Notes: generated by a model not told the origin, from the sequence alone. DNA of 64,000 nt from Fennellomyces sp. T-0311 (GCA_025266875.1 JALLLT010000035.1:392360-456359); one strand, 5' to 3'; numbered from the stretch's first letter, positions 51,530 to 63,580 are shown. Numbers and translations: made by a program.

Positions 51530-53722
51530 CATGCACCCGGCTCACTGTGTAACATTCCTAAAAAGGATGGATCTAGTCCATGAGTGTTGCGCCAAGCTGG
51601 CTGAGCACATGCTTAGGCAGACTAATGGAGTTAAACCTAGGCTAGAGACTAACAATCCGGTATCCCTGCCCATTTACTTTATTGTTCCAATCTGATATAC
51701 GTAGCAATACGGTTCGTATTCTTCTTAATACTTATCTTAATAACAAGGTAACATACGAAGCAATACAGTTTTCTGAAGCGAGGTACACAACACATGTTTG
51801 TTTACATTAACACAGTGATAACGAGCGAATGTACAGTACGAAACGCCGTTAGTGCGGTCGGTTGGGCATACCTTTTAATAAGGCCTATTTAACTGTCAAT
51901 CTTTTGCAGCAGTGTGTGAATTATCCGCTTTAATGATAACTTAGTTTAATTTTATGCCACAATGGGACATTATTGCCACATATCCGTAATGCTGCGGATT
52001 CGTATTTATATACTGCCTAGAAGCATATATCATTATGGAACCCTGGATACATTATGTTGAAAGGAACTATTTTGTGGAGTTTTAATGATGTCCTTCTACG
52101 ATGAAAGACACGTTGGCATGTGAATACACCGGAAAACAGTTTCTGGATTTTTCCACTGAATTGATCTTTGGTTCAGACAAGCGAGGTAATCAATTTCTGG
52201 TCCCACTTTCAAATTATGACGCTGGCGCTTGATACGGCAGGTTCCTTTCGTATGATCTATCAATAATAGTGGACACCTCCTGCGTTTTGTCATGATCATT
52301 TGACTCAAAGGTCAAATGAAAATCCGTTCCCTTTACCTTACTTTATAACCGTGTTTCTCATATTTTGTCACTTGATAGAGCTGACAGAACTAGATATTAT
52401 TGCGCATCAACGATAAAATTGCTGTAGTATAGCACAGAAGCTTTAAAAGATAATTAAGTTACGTATGACGTAGCACATGCCTAAATAGGAAGATGGTGGC
52501 GCTAAGTGACTGAGGTTATTTATGCACCCTGTTTCTGAAATTAAAGTGCTCTTCTGTTACACTGGTACGATTACTTCTCCGAAAAAAATGAAGAAGAAGA
52601 ATACAACAATAAGGCTCATAATGGAAAAATGCGCAGATGAGAATGCCAATTAAGCATTGTACGCTAATCAACAATTTATTCGAAGACTGAGATGTAATGA
52701 CTCACGGCTTGTTCAGACGACTACCGCAGTTTACGGGACTGAATCGCATGAGTGAAAAATTCCCGTAGCGCCATAAGTACTCGGATAAGAAAAAAAAGGC
52801 CGCGCCCGGTTGTACTAAAAATACTTTTAAGCTAACCAAGCCCAGCAACTCAATTCAAGCTTAACTTTCAACCAGATAAACGATACAGCTATACGATTAG
52901 ACCGAATAACTATATATTGTTCCAAAGAAAAATTCCAGTTCTCACACATGTACTTGCTTGCGGTTCTGATCCTCTGGATTTTGATTAAACATAACAATGC
53001 GTTGCGCTAGAGTACCTAAAGCTTTTTTCCATTCATGGATTGCGTGGTCCCTTGCTTAATTTTTTCGAAAATTCTTAGAACCCCCACATGGCGCCATCGT
53101 GAAACTTAAAGTGGGCATCAGAATGTGGCGCGCACTCCGGAATCGTAATAAGTGGGTCTGACCTTAAAGGTTGACTATTTGTACAGCGTAATCACAAACC
53201 ACAAAGCTATATGGTGCATATATTGACGGACCTGTAACGGCTGTGAAATAGTTGTTCTTTTCACCGCATCCCTTGCTTCCCATAATTTTTGGGGTTTTTT
53301 AAAGTAACACCACTACCATTTTAAAGAATCCGTTCGATTGCTCGCTTTAACTGTGCATTTGCAATACTGACCATGAGGCAACCCTTAAAGTTTTTTCGAC
53401 TAATTTTCTTTCGTGCCATTCACCTATGGATGTGCCAAATCATGTCCGACATTTTATCCATGCGTAGATTGTCTATTTCTGCTGACCGGAAAAAGCTGTT
53501 CATGGCGCCATCACAACGCGAAGCACCAGTCATCAAAGTAATTTCGAACGAGTTATTTCTCCTCGTTCCCCTCTTTCCAACAAAGGACAAGTCGGCCAGC
53601 CACATTTCACGATTATGGCGCCTCCCTAGATGTTTATTTATTCAATGATGGAATATTGTATGTGAGATATATATGAGTCTAACCAAATTTGATATTAACG
53701 AATCAAGGGATACTGGGTATGT
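51530..53722. other. Spacer between family copies 5 and 6
   Basis: About 2.2 kb without a recognised gene. It holds another ATGGTGGCGC near 52494. A GC-rich patch at about 53087-53140 contains the palindrome TGGCGCCA and a GTGGCGCGCAC motif, like the one near 48523. It is probably debris of a small repeat. Confidence 0.45.
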
Positions 53723-55050
53723 TCAGACCTCCCCATGATGACTGCTGTAAAATTCTGCCATTTGGGACTGCGTAGGTGCTATTGGTATCAATGACTTCCG
53801 ATTGATACTCGAACATTCTGGTTTTGATGATTCTTTGTCTTGGGTTCGCTTCGTCTCCACCCCATTATTTTCTTTCTCTAATTTCTGTTGTTCCCCCTTG
53901 GCCTTGTTGATGATAAGCTGCTTCAAAGAACTGTGAGCTTTCGGCCTTGCTTAGGCCATTGTTTGGAGTCGACACCATATAACATGTAGTGGTAACTGAC
54001 ATGATCCGAAGGCAGGCAATACGCCAGGAGCACTTTATCTGCCATTTGCCAGGAAAGTAACCGTAGGGGTTTCTCGCTGTAACAGACTGATACGTCACAC
54101 CGCCATGCACTTTTGGAAGAAAAACGATATCGATCGCCTTGCAATATCAACATGCTCGGCTTTGTTATCCTCTTTTGTTATCTCTTTATCGTCATTGGCA
54201 TCCCACGCTTGTCTCTTCAGCATGGCCCACTGAAAAGTTTGTTCATCGATCAGTTCCTTCTGGTTTTTAGAGATACCGTTGTACCATTGAAAAATAGCTG
54301 TAACGTCATTTTTGCGTTTCAGGAGACGTAAACTTCTCCATCAGCTTTATAACCATGTAGGTGACGTCCATCCATGCGCTGTTAGACAACTTTGAGCTCT
54401 TTCGAAGCATGGCCCGCCTCAGTATTCTCCTGAAGTGCAAAGCCCTGTTGCTTGGTCAGGTATTGAAACTGTAGATGGCGAACGATCGGTCCTCGCTCGC
54501 GTTCTCGGCCAGGTATTATTTGCCCGTTGTAAGGTCAATAGTTCCAACATTACCATATAGTATGGTATACGCTTGAGAAAAGATAGTCCAAGTAGTACAA
54601 GTGCCGACACCGATATGCTTTTCCCAGAAAATATATGCTTCGGTTGGCATATCTTTTCTGAAGTCTTCCGGCCTAGGATTTACGATCATCTATTTCAAGT
54701 CCAAGTATCCCTCTAGATCGTCTATATATCCCCTTATTCACTCGTGTTCGTCTCAGACGTGCTGACGGTAATCCTTGGCAACAGTGATTCGAATGAAGAA
54801 CCATTTTACACTCTCTCGAAATGACTTGGTTCGGTTGCTTTCTTCGATAAATCGGTGTACATAATGCTGGGCTTCTAGATGCTCTTGACGATTTCGCAAA
54901 TAATCCTCTTTTCGTTTGAGTACTCACCTTGATCCTTAAGGTTACCTCTAGTAAACTTGACAAGATAGATTTTGAACTGGGGATTCCTTTTCAAGGCTGG
55001 CCCAATCATGTCCAACAGTAAGACGACAGTTGCATGCAAAGGGATAGGCT
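53723..55050 (-). pseudogene. Degenerate copy of the tandem unknown family (copy 6)
   Basis: Family motifs occur in order on the minus strand but in changing frames with many stops. An N-terminal part near 54900-55050 (QFKIYLVKFTRGNLKDQG) resembles the copy-5 segment RFYKYLEKYIKGGFKD. A central region lies near 54540-54640. The C-terminal ARRSISFF-like part is at about 54120-54160, with remnants of the last helix near 53900. It is an old pseudogene, most like copy 5. Confidence 0.65.
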
Positions 55051-55558
55051 TCGGATATAACTTTTACCTAGTCCTCGTTTGTCTGTTCCAAAAATAAAAA
55101 CACCCCGTGAATGAAAAACACAATACCCAGGACAACAAAACGTGTTCCAAACATTTACATGATGACTAATAATCAAAATTAGTAAACTATTATAACTTTG
55201 CATTTTTAGTAATCCGCATTTACTAGTTGAGATCGTAAAAATCGCATGAAATAATGAGCGATGCACAAGACATGAAGTGTATATATAGTAATGAATCCCA
55301 AATGTTGTTATGCATTCAATGTTGAATTAAGTGGAATTATGTTGAGCCACCAAACGCAATGGTTGAGCCGGATGTGGTCGTTGATTAGGGCAAAGCTAGG
55401 CGCACCCCCTCTCGCGCGTCCCTCCTTCACATCTCTCTCGCATTTTAATATAATCGTCGTTATGTTGCTTACTACGCACCACCTGTATCCCTATCGCATT
55501 TAATTTTAGTATAGCACAAATCGAAAAGTCAAAAATAACATCTTATTCATATACTATT
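55051..55558. other. Spacer with possible left end of MULE-1
   Basis: No gene is seen. A GC-rich stretch at 55401-55425 (CACCCCCTCTCGCGCG core) is a weak inverted match to 58838-58864 (GTGCGCGAGAGAGGGG core). It may be the left terminal repeat of the OTU-containing MULE. A TATATATAG sequence near 55280 may be the relic promoter of copy 6. Confidence 0.4.
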
Positions 55559-58500
55559 CTAATTTTCCGTACTACGATCTTTTACAGTTAACCTGATTCG
55601 AAGTGGCTTTGGTGTTAACACAGGCACATTATCTACCTTTGGTTGTGAAGCCGACAAGACACTTATATCCATGAATTGATGTGACTTATTGTTAATGTTG
55701 AAATTGCGGCATTTACTTTCATATATGCAATAAATATATGGGTGTAGATATTTGCTTTTGACAGTAACGCCATAGAAATGTGGTGAATGAAGCTGCAAGT
55801 CAATCGGCTTATACTTGGCATATCTTGTGTTGGTAAATAGTAAGAAGAGCGTATTCCCCAATGGTGTGTAGACCTTAATGGGAATTCGAAAAGTGTCACT
55901 TGCAAGCTGGGTACAATCAGGGGAAGAAAACCATAGTTCAGGATCATCGACACAGTTACCCTTTGAACTGATGATGTTGCGCAAAGGACGAATATCATCC
56001 ATGATAAAAACACCAGATTCCAAATACCAATCTTGCTTTGAAACGAGATATTCCATCATTTCATCCTTTATATCGCCGAATGCGCTTTGGCCAGATGGTT
56101 TAAAGACATGGGCAAGATATCGGAACCCACAATGTCCATCTCCAGCTGGACTAAATGCACCGGTTACCTTGCTGGTCGGCAAGTCAGGAGACAGGAAAGG
56201 TTATCTTGTTGCACGATCCCTAATCAATATTAGGTGTGTCGGGTACCCTGATTGGTTTTAGCAATATCAACTTACAATTTATTCCACTGCTTCGTTTTCT
56301 TATTGGCGCGTTCTTCATGCAACTCGAATGCGGATTTGTTGCGCTTGGTGGATGGGCATCCTTTGGATGAAATAACTGGAAGAGGGTGCTTTAACTCAAT
56401 TATGGGCGCACCTGAAGTAGGAATTAATGACTGGAGCGAGTTGATAAGCTGGAGACGCTCTCGATCCGTTCCCGAATGTAGGTGATCCTCGAGCTGCAAA
56501 AGAATACTGGATCCTTTTTGGAGCAGCGACATGCCTGGCATGGTGTCATTGATAGCATCAGAAATAGGGATATCAATACCTGGGGGTAGAGTAGCTATAG
56601 ATGATAGGTTAGGATACTATTGATTACTAATTTCTATTTGGTACCTTTGTTTGCTTCCAGATCGTCAATTAACTTGGTACCCAGAAACCAACGGCGGTTA
56701 AACATCTCCAAGGTAACAGGTAAGGAGACATAGGGATGAATATGCTTACAGGGAAGCTTGAATTGGACCTCCACTTTGCAATGACATGCTTCATAATCCG
56801 TTTCCCATGCAGATGATAATTTTTTGATAACCATATTGTATGCAAAAGTGGAAACCTTACCGCATACTGGCTCCATTCTTTTCGCAAGATTGGTCCCTAT
56901 CAGTGTGGGGTCATGGCTCAAAGCGTTAACATCTTGATGGCGCACAAGTACATCTTCCTAAGGTAGTTACTACATGTTAATTACTTCCGCCGGTATACTG
57001 AGGAATCATATTAATGAGCAATTACCAGTCCTTTATACCAGCGATTAATATCATCAAAGGCTTTTTCAAGGCTCACATTTGCACGCTTCAGTGTGTTGTT
57101 GATGTTGGCATGACTGCCTTGCACTAGGTTTGTGGTAGTGTTACCGAAATGAGGCAACTTGTTCATGAACACCTACCCATTTCTCATTGATCTTCAACAT
57201 ACTGAGAACAAACAGCAATTAGTGTGCATAGCAACAATATCTTGCAAAAAAGATCACCGATCGAGATATCCTTGACAAGCTTTACCTTTGTCATTGGCAT
57301 ACACTATGTTTTCCTTGAAAGCGGTCATAGCATCGTCAAATTCGCGCGGATGAAATGAATCAATCATGCGTCCGATTGCATTCACGGTGTCGTTGAACTT
57401 TTCCTCGTTGTTTTTAGCAAAATGCTTGGAAAGGTTGCTGCGGAAGTTGCGCTTTATATGGAGCGAACAGAGGATGTGGGTGGACTCCGGAAAAATTTCA
57501 GTAATTGCATTTGAGAGAGCTTTGTCATTGTCAGTAACAATAACTGCAGATTGCACGCTCGATGGGTATATGACTTCGCGTAGTTGCGTCAGTACCCACA
57601 CAAATGATTCCGTTTTCTCATTCGATATCCATGCACCAGCGATACCAAAGGTTGCCAAAAAATTTCTGGTTCTGCTGACATTGTTGACACCGACGATGTT
57701 GAATAAAGGAAGTTTGTATCGGTTATTCTTGTAGGTTGCATCCATCAAAAGTATTTCGAATAAGCGTCTGGCGTGTTGGACACAATTTTCATATGTGAAG
57801 AAAACGACACAGGGCCTGTCCCGTTGATGATGTATCTAATGTGATATCCAGCATTGCGAAGCTTCATAATGAAATACGCATATCGGAAGTATCTTTGTAA
57901 GAGACACCTTCAAATCGTTGCCGGATATTAGAGATATCCTTTGATACAATTTGGATGCCATTGTATCTTGTATTGACCATATGGACAATAACCTTATTTT
58001 CCGCGTTTTGACTGATCAAATCCAGGACGAAGTCAGTCTGCTCGTCGTTCATTTTTCTGTGCTCGGCGTATGTGGCCTTAGATTTGGTAGTAGGATGATC
58101 ATGTGTATCGCACATGCTCTCCAAACCCCAGTTGCCATCGGTTCCTTGACGCTTAAATCGAAAGAAACACGGGCAAGATAACTTGACAGTGCTTCGTGGT
58201 GCTTGGTCTTCGCCTGCTCTCTTTGTTCCAAGGGCTCCTGCAACTCCTTGGCCTTGTATTCACCAAGATGCTTACAGGCCATGATCAATGTCCCCTTCTT
58301 CTGATCACTACGTTTAGTCACCATTGCAGTGTTTATGGCTTTGCCAAACGCGTTAATGTGCTCCCGGGCATCGTTCATGGAAGAGAAAGTCATGCCCAAG
58401 TGCACGGCATTAGCATGGCTTCTGGTGCTGTTAACGCCAAGGTTGGAAGCACAGTCGATGTTGGTGGCGTCAGTAGCAGAAAGGTTATTCGTAATGTTCG

Positions 58501-58588
58501 ACGTGTCAGATAAATTGGTCTCATTAGAGTCTAAATTACATGAGTAAAATGATGTCTGCTTTAATGAACTTGTAAATGACTTTGCCAT
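55559..58588 (-). pseudogene. MULE-1 transposase with C-terminal OTU domain (decayed)
   Basis: On the minus strand, domains occur in the order of a fungal Mutator-like transposase. A FAR1-type N-terminal part comes first (CKHLGEY, CPCFFRFK, CDTHDH, around 58300-58050). A MULE DDE core follows with Asp candidates in MDATYKNNRY and VTDNDKAL and a CSLHIKRNF motif (about 57750-57250). Then a SWIM zinc finger CHCKVEVQFKLPCKH (about 56790-56745). The last domain (56182-55559) is OTU-like, with GDGHCGFRYLA supplying the Asp/Cys pair and PHFYGV the His of an OTU cysteine protease. At least one frameshift near 58190 separates the two halves of the FAR1 domain. Introns or further lesions separate the other blocks, so the element is probably dead. 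Exact splice sites were not resolved. Confidence 0.8.
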
Positions 58589-58600
58589 TGGTGAAATCAA

Positions 58601-59232
58601 TTGTTTCGATTGAATCGAGGCTGTTCATGTTCATAATCCGAGTTACTTTCGTATAGAGAGAGAGTATAAGGAGGTGTGTGACCTCGGTAGAAATTTTATT
58701 TCTGCGACACCGTGTGCAAAGCAGTGGCGGGACGCAAACGATCTAAATGTTATGTGCGAGTGGAATACAAAAATCTGATGCTGTAAGACTAGCGAGGTCT
58801 CGAGCATTTACAAATCGGAGGTCAATACTTTCGTATAGAGAGGTGCGCGAGAGAGGGGTATGCGATAATAATTTTAAATACCGCTATAACCATGTCTGGG
58901 TCGGCTCGAATTAATTTTTGGAAGGTCCATATAGTGAGCGCCGCAACGCGCTTACTATATGGACCTTACAAAAATATAATTACGTTAGACTAATTGTACT
59001 GGGATACGTTACGCATATTTAGTTGAGCATATCTAGCACAAAAGAAAATTACTCAGATAATGAAGCAATTGACGAATTTTATGTAGTAAGTCTGATATGA
59101 AAGGCCAACAAAAGGAACAGAGTATAGTATAATGTAGATGGGCACCCGCGGATATAGCGTAAAATGTAACCCGACTATGTGACAAACTAGGGTTCCAAAT
59201 GGGCCATACCCGACGGGCATCGGCCAAGTGTT
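58601..59232. other. Intergenic between the two MULEs
   Basis: No gene. The 17-mer TACTTTCGTATAGAGAG occurs twice (58644-58660 and 58826-58842), the second copy within the putative right end of MULE-1. A near-perfect hairpin follows at 58922-58967. Confidence 0.5.
58922..58967. repeat. Hairpin: 20-bp inverted arms, 6-nt loop
   Basis: The arm at 58922-58941 begins AAGGTCCATATAGT. The arm at 58948-58967 is its inverse complement with one mismatch, and the loop is CGCAAC. No coding frame crosses it. It could be a tiny foldback element, a transposase-binding end, or a structured RNA. Confidence 0.85.
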
Positions 59233-59331
59233 CATAGAGGCCGCTGAAAATTTACGAATCCCATTCCCGGAAAATAAATTACCCGGGGGGAAATTGAGAG
59301 AGTTACGTATCGGGGTAAATATTACCCGGTG
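59233..59331 (+). repeat. MULE-2 left terminal inverted repeat
   Basis: 99 bp, inverted copy of 63367-63465. It ends internally at ATTACCCGGTG. Confidence 0.88.
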
Positions 59332-61863
59332 TTCAAGTAGCTTTTGACTTTTTTCTTTCATGCCTGAAAAAAAGTTGCTTTTTCTTGTTCTCATTACTAC
59401 CAAACAATGGCTGACAACAACTTAACAACAACTAATACCAACGTTGCACATGAAAACGGAGGTGCATTACTCATTAGGCAACTTGCACCCAGTGAATTTC
59501 ATGTGGATAATCAATACTATTGCACTACTGGCAGACACGTCAGACCTGGCGTTTTGTTTGCTGGTGGCGAAAGGCCATTTAAGGTCTGTTTGCCTTGCCG
59601 CCGTGTGAGACATCACCGCGAGCCAGTTAGTTTGGACTATATGACGTTTATAGACTCTTTAGGTGATGTTTATCCTATCCATGCTGATGATGGCAACGTA
59701 TGTACCATCATGGTTATCCCATGCTATATTATTTGCTAAGTTTTCAATTGACAGACCTACCAGTTCCATGGGTATATTTGCATTGAACCACATATGGAGA
59801 GTATCACCGATGATGCATTGATTCAACGGATTATGGACGAAATCATGTTATTGGATGACTACTGTTATGTTCTCAAGAACGTTGGAACTCCTCAGTTGCA
59901 AACCAACAGATCTTTTACTGTGTACTGCCATCAATCCCATGAAATCCAGAACCAAACGCCTAGACATCTTCGACAGCGTCTACATGCCCGCCTTCCCGAG
60001 TTCGACTGTGGTGGCCGTATAAAAGGCACTATTAAAAGGGATCTTGGCTGTGTTGAACTTTCTGTGACGCACACCGAGCATATCCGAGTTGATTCGGAAC
60101 GTCAAACACTGCGCGAGTCTGTTCCTCAGGAAGTGATTGATTACATCACAGAAGAGAGCAATACTCTACATGCAGCAGACGTGTATCACAACGTTGTTAC
60201 GCGTTTCCCAGCTCATGACATAACCTGTATGCAGGTTTACTACTGGTGGGGCGTGTCCTTCCAAGACCAATATCGGCTGCATGATGATCAAGTCGTTTCC
60301 TCGCGAATGCTCCTTGAACGACATCGCGAAAATGGCTTCCATGAGGTATGTAGAAGAGCGTTTCTTACTAATGACAAGCCTTGTTTTTGCTTTACAAGCT
60401 AGAAATAGGCGTAGAATAGTGGTATAAAAGTCTCATGCAATTATAATAAAATTAGGTGTATTGGAGACATGATTTTCACGCTGTTGCATTTGGTTTCATT
60501 ACCCCGTTTTTTAACACTCTGGTTGGATGCGAACATGTGGAAGAGTACTGTATTGATTCCACCTTCAAAACAAACCGCCTTGGATGCGAGCTCTATGGCA
60601 TCATTGCCAACGTTAATGGTGTGTGATTTCCGATCGGCTACCTTGTGTATACCTCGTTCGCTGGACACCCTCTACTCACCAAGACCGACACGCTGAAAGG
60701 GTTCTTTCGCGCACTGAAGGCCCGCGGCTTCAATCTGACGTTCATGTTTTCGGATAAGGACCAAGCCCAGATTAGCGCTATCACAGACATTCTGGAAGGA
60801 AGCCATCTACGATTGTGCCTTTGGCATTTGCAACGCCAGATTGATCGTAAGCTGTCACAGCGAAGATCCAATTCGCTCTCAACGAGCTATGTTCCAAGTG
60901 TCACGCAGGAAGAATTTCCTTTCATTGGCGATGACTTCAATCCGTCCATCGGAGGCCGTGGCAATGGTGTGATCTGTCAGCAGCAATATCGCGATAGGAT
61001 TGTTGCAATTGTGACTAAACACTATCATATGCATCCACTGATTCCAGATGGTATGGACATATTCGCCTTACGTGTTATGTATTCTTCGTTGCTAACATTC
61101 TCTAATATCACTCTATTTTTTTTTTAAAAAAAAACGACTAATATCACTTATATAGGAGTGCAACGACGTACATCTGAAGAAATCTTTCAGTATGCCGCAA
61201 GGGAAATGTACGATTATTGTCGTGAAAACGGGTTGATCGATGCATGGGTCTACCTATACCGCCAATGGTACACCAGAAGTCGCTGGAATCAATGGGCACG
61301 AAGCGTGATTCCTGACAGGATTCCTGCAGGAAAAACCACTATGTTTATTGAGGCACATTGGAAGGTATTGAAGCGCAACTACCTATATCGCCGGCCCAAT
61401 GCACGATTGGACATGCTGGTATATGTCATCGTTGCGAAGTATGTACCTAGCTTGTGCCATAAATTCATGAAGGACACCGTTCGCTCTCATGAGGCCACTA
61501 GATGGGAGCGAAAGTTTGTCGCTGAATGGAAAAAGTGCTATATGTTGTATCCAACATGAACACACCCTAACAAGCTTCTTTGTCATCTACGTTGTCCGTC
61601 AGCGAATAAGAGCTTTCCATCCTTACCACCGCTTCCCACTTCCGACATCGGAACGTTGAGCTTCATGCTTACCAAATACTCAGCCAATCAGGTTACTCAT
61701 AGACACGACCTTCCGGTCAACGCGTCTCTTCACGGATATGCTCTGTCAGCATTCATCCTATCGATCATCACGATCCGTAACTGCTCAATGATAATAAGGT
61801 TGACATTACACATCACTCACGGAAATACCGGCTTAAGGAAATCCCATCATGGATAAGCATTTA

Positions 61864-61877
61864 TTATAAATAGAGAG
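61864..61877 (+). promoter_or_regulatory. TATAAATAGAGAG box, first copy
   Basis: Plus-strand TTATAAATAGAGAG is identical to a second copy at 62454-62467. It lies between the transposase core and the SWIM finger. It could be an internal promoter or chance AT-rich intron sequence. Confidence 0.4.
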
Positions 61878-62453
61878 AGCAAAACATATGAAATAAATCA
61901 GTTACCTTTTTGAGTCTCGTTGACACATTTGTCTTTTACACTTGCTTCTCTCTGATTTAACACTATAATGCACTTCGAACAACTGATCAGGATTACTGGG
62001 AGACATTCCAGACATCAGTTACGGGATGGACATGTGGCTGTAGAAGCTACTTATATAGCCCTTTCTTGCTATGCAAGCATCTCATGAGAAATGCAGGTTG
62101 GGGGAAATTTGCTGTTCGTCAACATTTCATTCAACGGAAGAGTACCTGTCGTATCCTGACATACCAGTCATCCATTGTCTACAGACCTTTCCATCTCAGC
62201 CTTTGTTACATCCGTTCCTTTATTTCGACATCAACAACCGCACAGTTATCTATTGGCCTGTTCACTGGCTTGTGTGTCAGTGAGACCTTGATCTGGGTTC
62301 AGACTTCAAGAAGGACCATTCACGTTAACTCAGTCTCTGCATGATTATCCGCTCCTTCGTAATAAGGCAGTATGGTCATTAGGGATTACAGCGATAACAC
62401 GGATTCGGCTCTGATAGAAAAGCATTCACCTTCTCCGTCCCGACTCATCATCA

Positions 62454-62467
62454 TTATAAATAGAGAG
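62454..62467 (+). promoter_or_regulatory. TATAAATAGAGAG box, second copy
   Basis: Identical to 61864-61877. It is placed about 200 nt before an ATG (62662) that opens the acidic/coiled-coil segment. Confidence 0.4.
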
Positions 62468-63195
62468 TAGTTCTCTTCAATAAAACATTATCTTATTTTT
62501 GGTCTCGTCATTTGAAGCTTTCCAATTGAGCGATACCACAGTACCCCTCCATTTCTTTTCATACACGATTCGGTAATGAGAAACATGGTATTGCTTGCTT
62601 ACATTATTGATATTGAACACTTTTTCAACCTACGCAGCTTGCTGAGAACGTTTTTTGTGGTATGGATGTGGCTGCAAACTTACAGCCTCCACCTCTCATC
62701 GCCAACAGAGCCGCGGTTGCCACCACCAATAATGCCACCGAAACGGATATAAACACTGCTGCCGACCCCATCGTTATTGTCATCGATATCTCTGACGATG
62801 AAAACGAAAACCAAGAATACGACAACTTGCCAATTCCCTCAAATGCTGCCCCCACAAATCTCACCATCCTTTTGGACCAACAGCGTGAGCGTTTACAACT
62901 AGAACTGCAGATGCAAGCTCATAGGGAACGGCAACGTCAGCTACAACGCCGAGAAGAGCAGTTGCAACAGCAACTACAAGAAGTACAATGATAAAGAGAG
63001 ATTACAGATCGGCGGTTCAACACCGCAGTTGATAACTATAAATTGCATATTACTGACGAGCAGAACGATCGCTTTCAACAAGCAATTGATCAAGATCGTG
63101 TTGACACTTTTCTCGCTGATGTGATCCGCCACCGCTGTAGAAGAACTATGCCAACTACATATGGTGAAACCAATCATAATATGCGACATGCATAG

Positions 63196-63580
63196 TTTTT
63201 TTTTTAAAGTTTTTCGATATAGACCTTTTCTTTTTCTTACCTTTAAATTGTTATAAATATTATATACTTCTTCTTATTTCTTAAGCTTATGTGTCACAGA
63301 ATATATTTTGAATTATATACTTATTTTTAAAAAATATCTATAGCTATCACTTACTTCCATCCATTTCACCAGGTAATATTTACCCCGATACGTAACTCTC
63401 TCAATTTTTCCCCAGGTAAATTATTTTCCGGGAATGGGATTCGTAAATTTTCAGCGGTCCCTATGGCACGTGCAATTACGTGTTCACGGTGGTACAGACC
63501 AAAAAAGGACTGCCTGCCATTTCTGGCTACGACAATAACACAAAACAAATAAATTAAGCATATTTAATATATGCTGCTTA
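63196..63580. other. 3' part of MULE-2 and flank
   Basis: T- and AT-rich sequence after the transposase stop, likely its terminator, then the right TIR, then about 115 bp of flank before the tRNA gene. No further gene. Confidence 0.5.
63367..63465 (-). repeat. MULE-2 right terminal inverted repeat
   Basis: 99 bp, inverted copy of 59233-59331, starting internally at CACCAGGTAATATT and ending CAGCGGTCCCTATG. Confidence 0.88.

Larger units (their letters stand above)
59407..63195 (+). pseudogene. MULE-2 transposase with SWIM finger and coiled-coil tail, two lesions
   Basis: Confident exons are 59407-59697, 59755-60345, 60456-61071 and 61156-61559 (or slightly shorter). They encode an N-terminal Cys/His region (CLPCRRVRHH), a zinc-binding domain (FDCGGRIKGTIKR) and the MULE DDE core. 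The core has Asp in YCIDSTFKTN, Asp in FSDKDQAQ, a CLWHLQRQ motif and IEAHWKVLKRNYLYR. A TGA at 60624-60626 interrupts exon 3 where a Gly is expected (NGV-stop-FPIGY). Beyond a long gap, in the same orientation, come a SWIM finger WTCGCRSYL...LCKHLM (about 62029-62083), an acidic segment with a SUMO-interaction-like motif, a Gln-rich coiled coil, and the tail RRTMPTTYGETNHNMRHA ending at 63195. A 1-nt shift near 62978 separates the coiled coil from the tail. Two TATAAATAGAGAG boxes inside suggest the part after 61560 could alternatively be separately transcribed. Confidence 0.78.
59233..63465 (+). mobile_element. MULE-2, 4.2-kb Mutator-like element with 99-bp TIRs
   Basis: The left end (59233-59331) and right end (63367-63465) are inverted copies of each other over 99 bp with few differences. 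They share CGCTGAAAATTTACGAATCC and, further in, GAGAGAGTTACGTATCGGGG. Between them lies one transposase gene on the plus strand. A clear 8-10 bp target duplication was not seen next to the ends, so the outermost boundary may be off by a few bases or one flank may have changed. Confidence 0.88.

Noticed and set aside
55401..58864. Firm terminal inverted repeats of MULE-1
   Set aside because: The match between 55401-55425 and 58838-58864 is short, GC-biased and interrupted; kept only as a tentative note.
59220..63480. Target-site duplication of MULE-2
   Set aside because: The bases outside the two TIRs (CCAAGTGTT on the left, GCACGTGCA on the right) do not match well enough.
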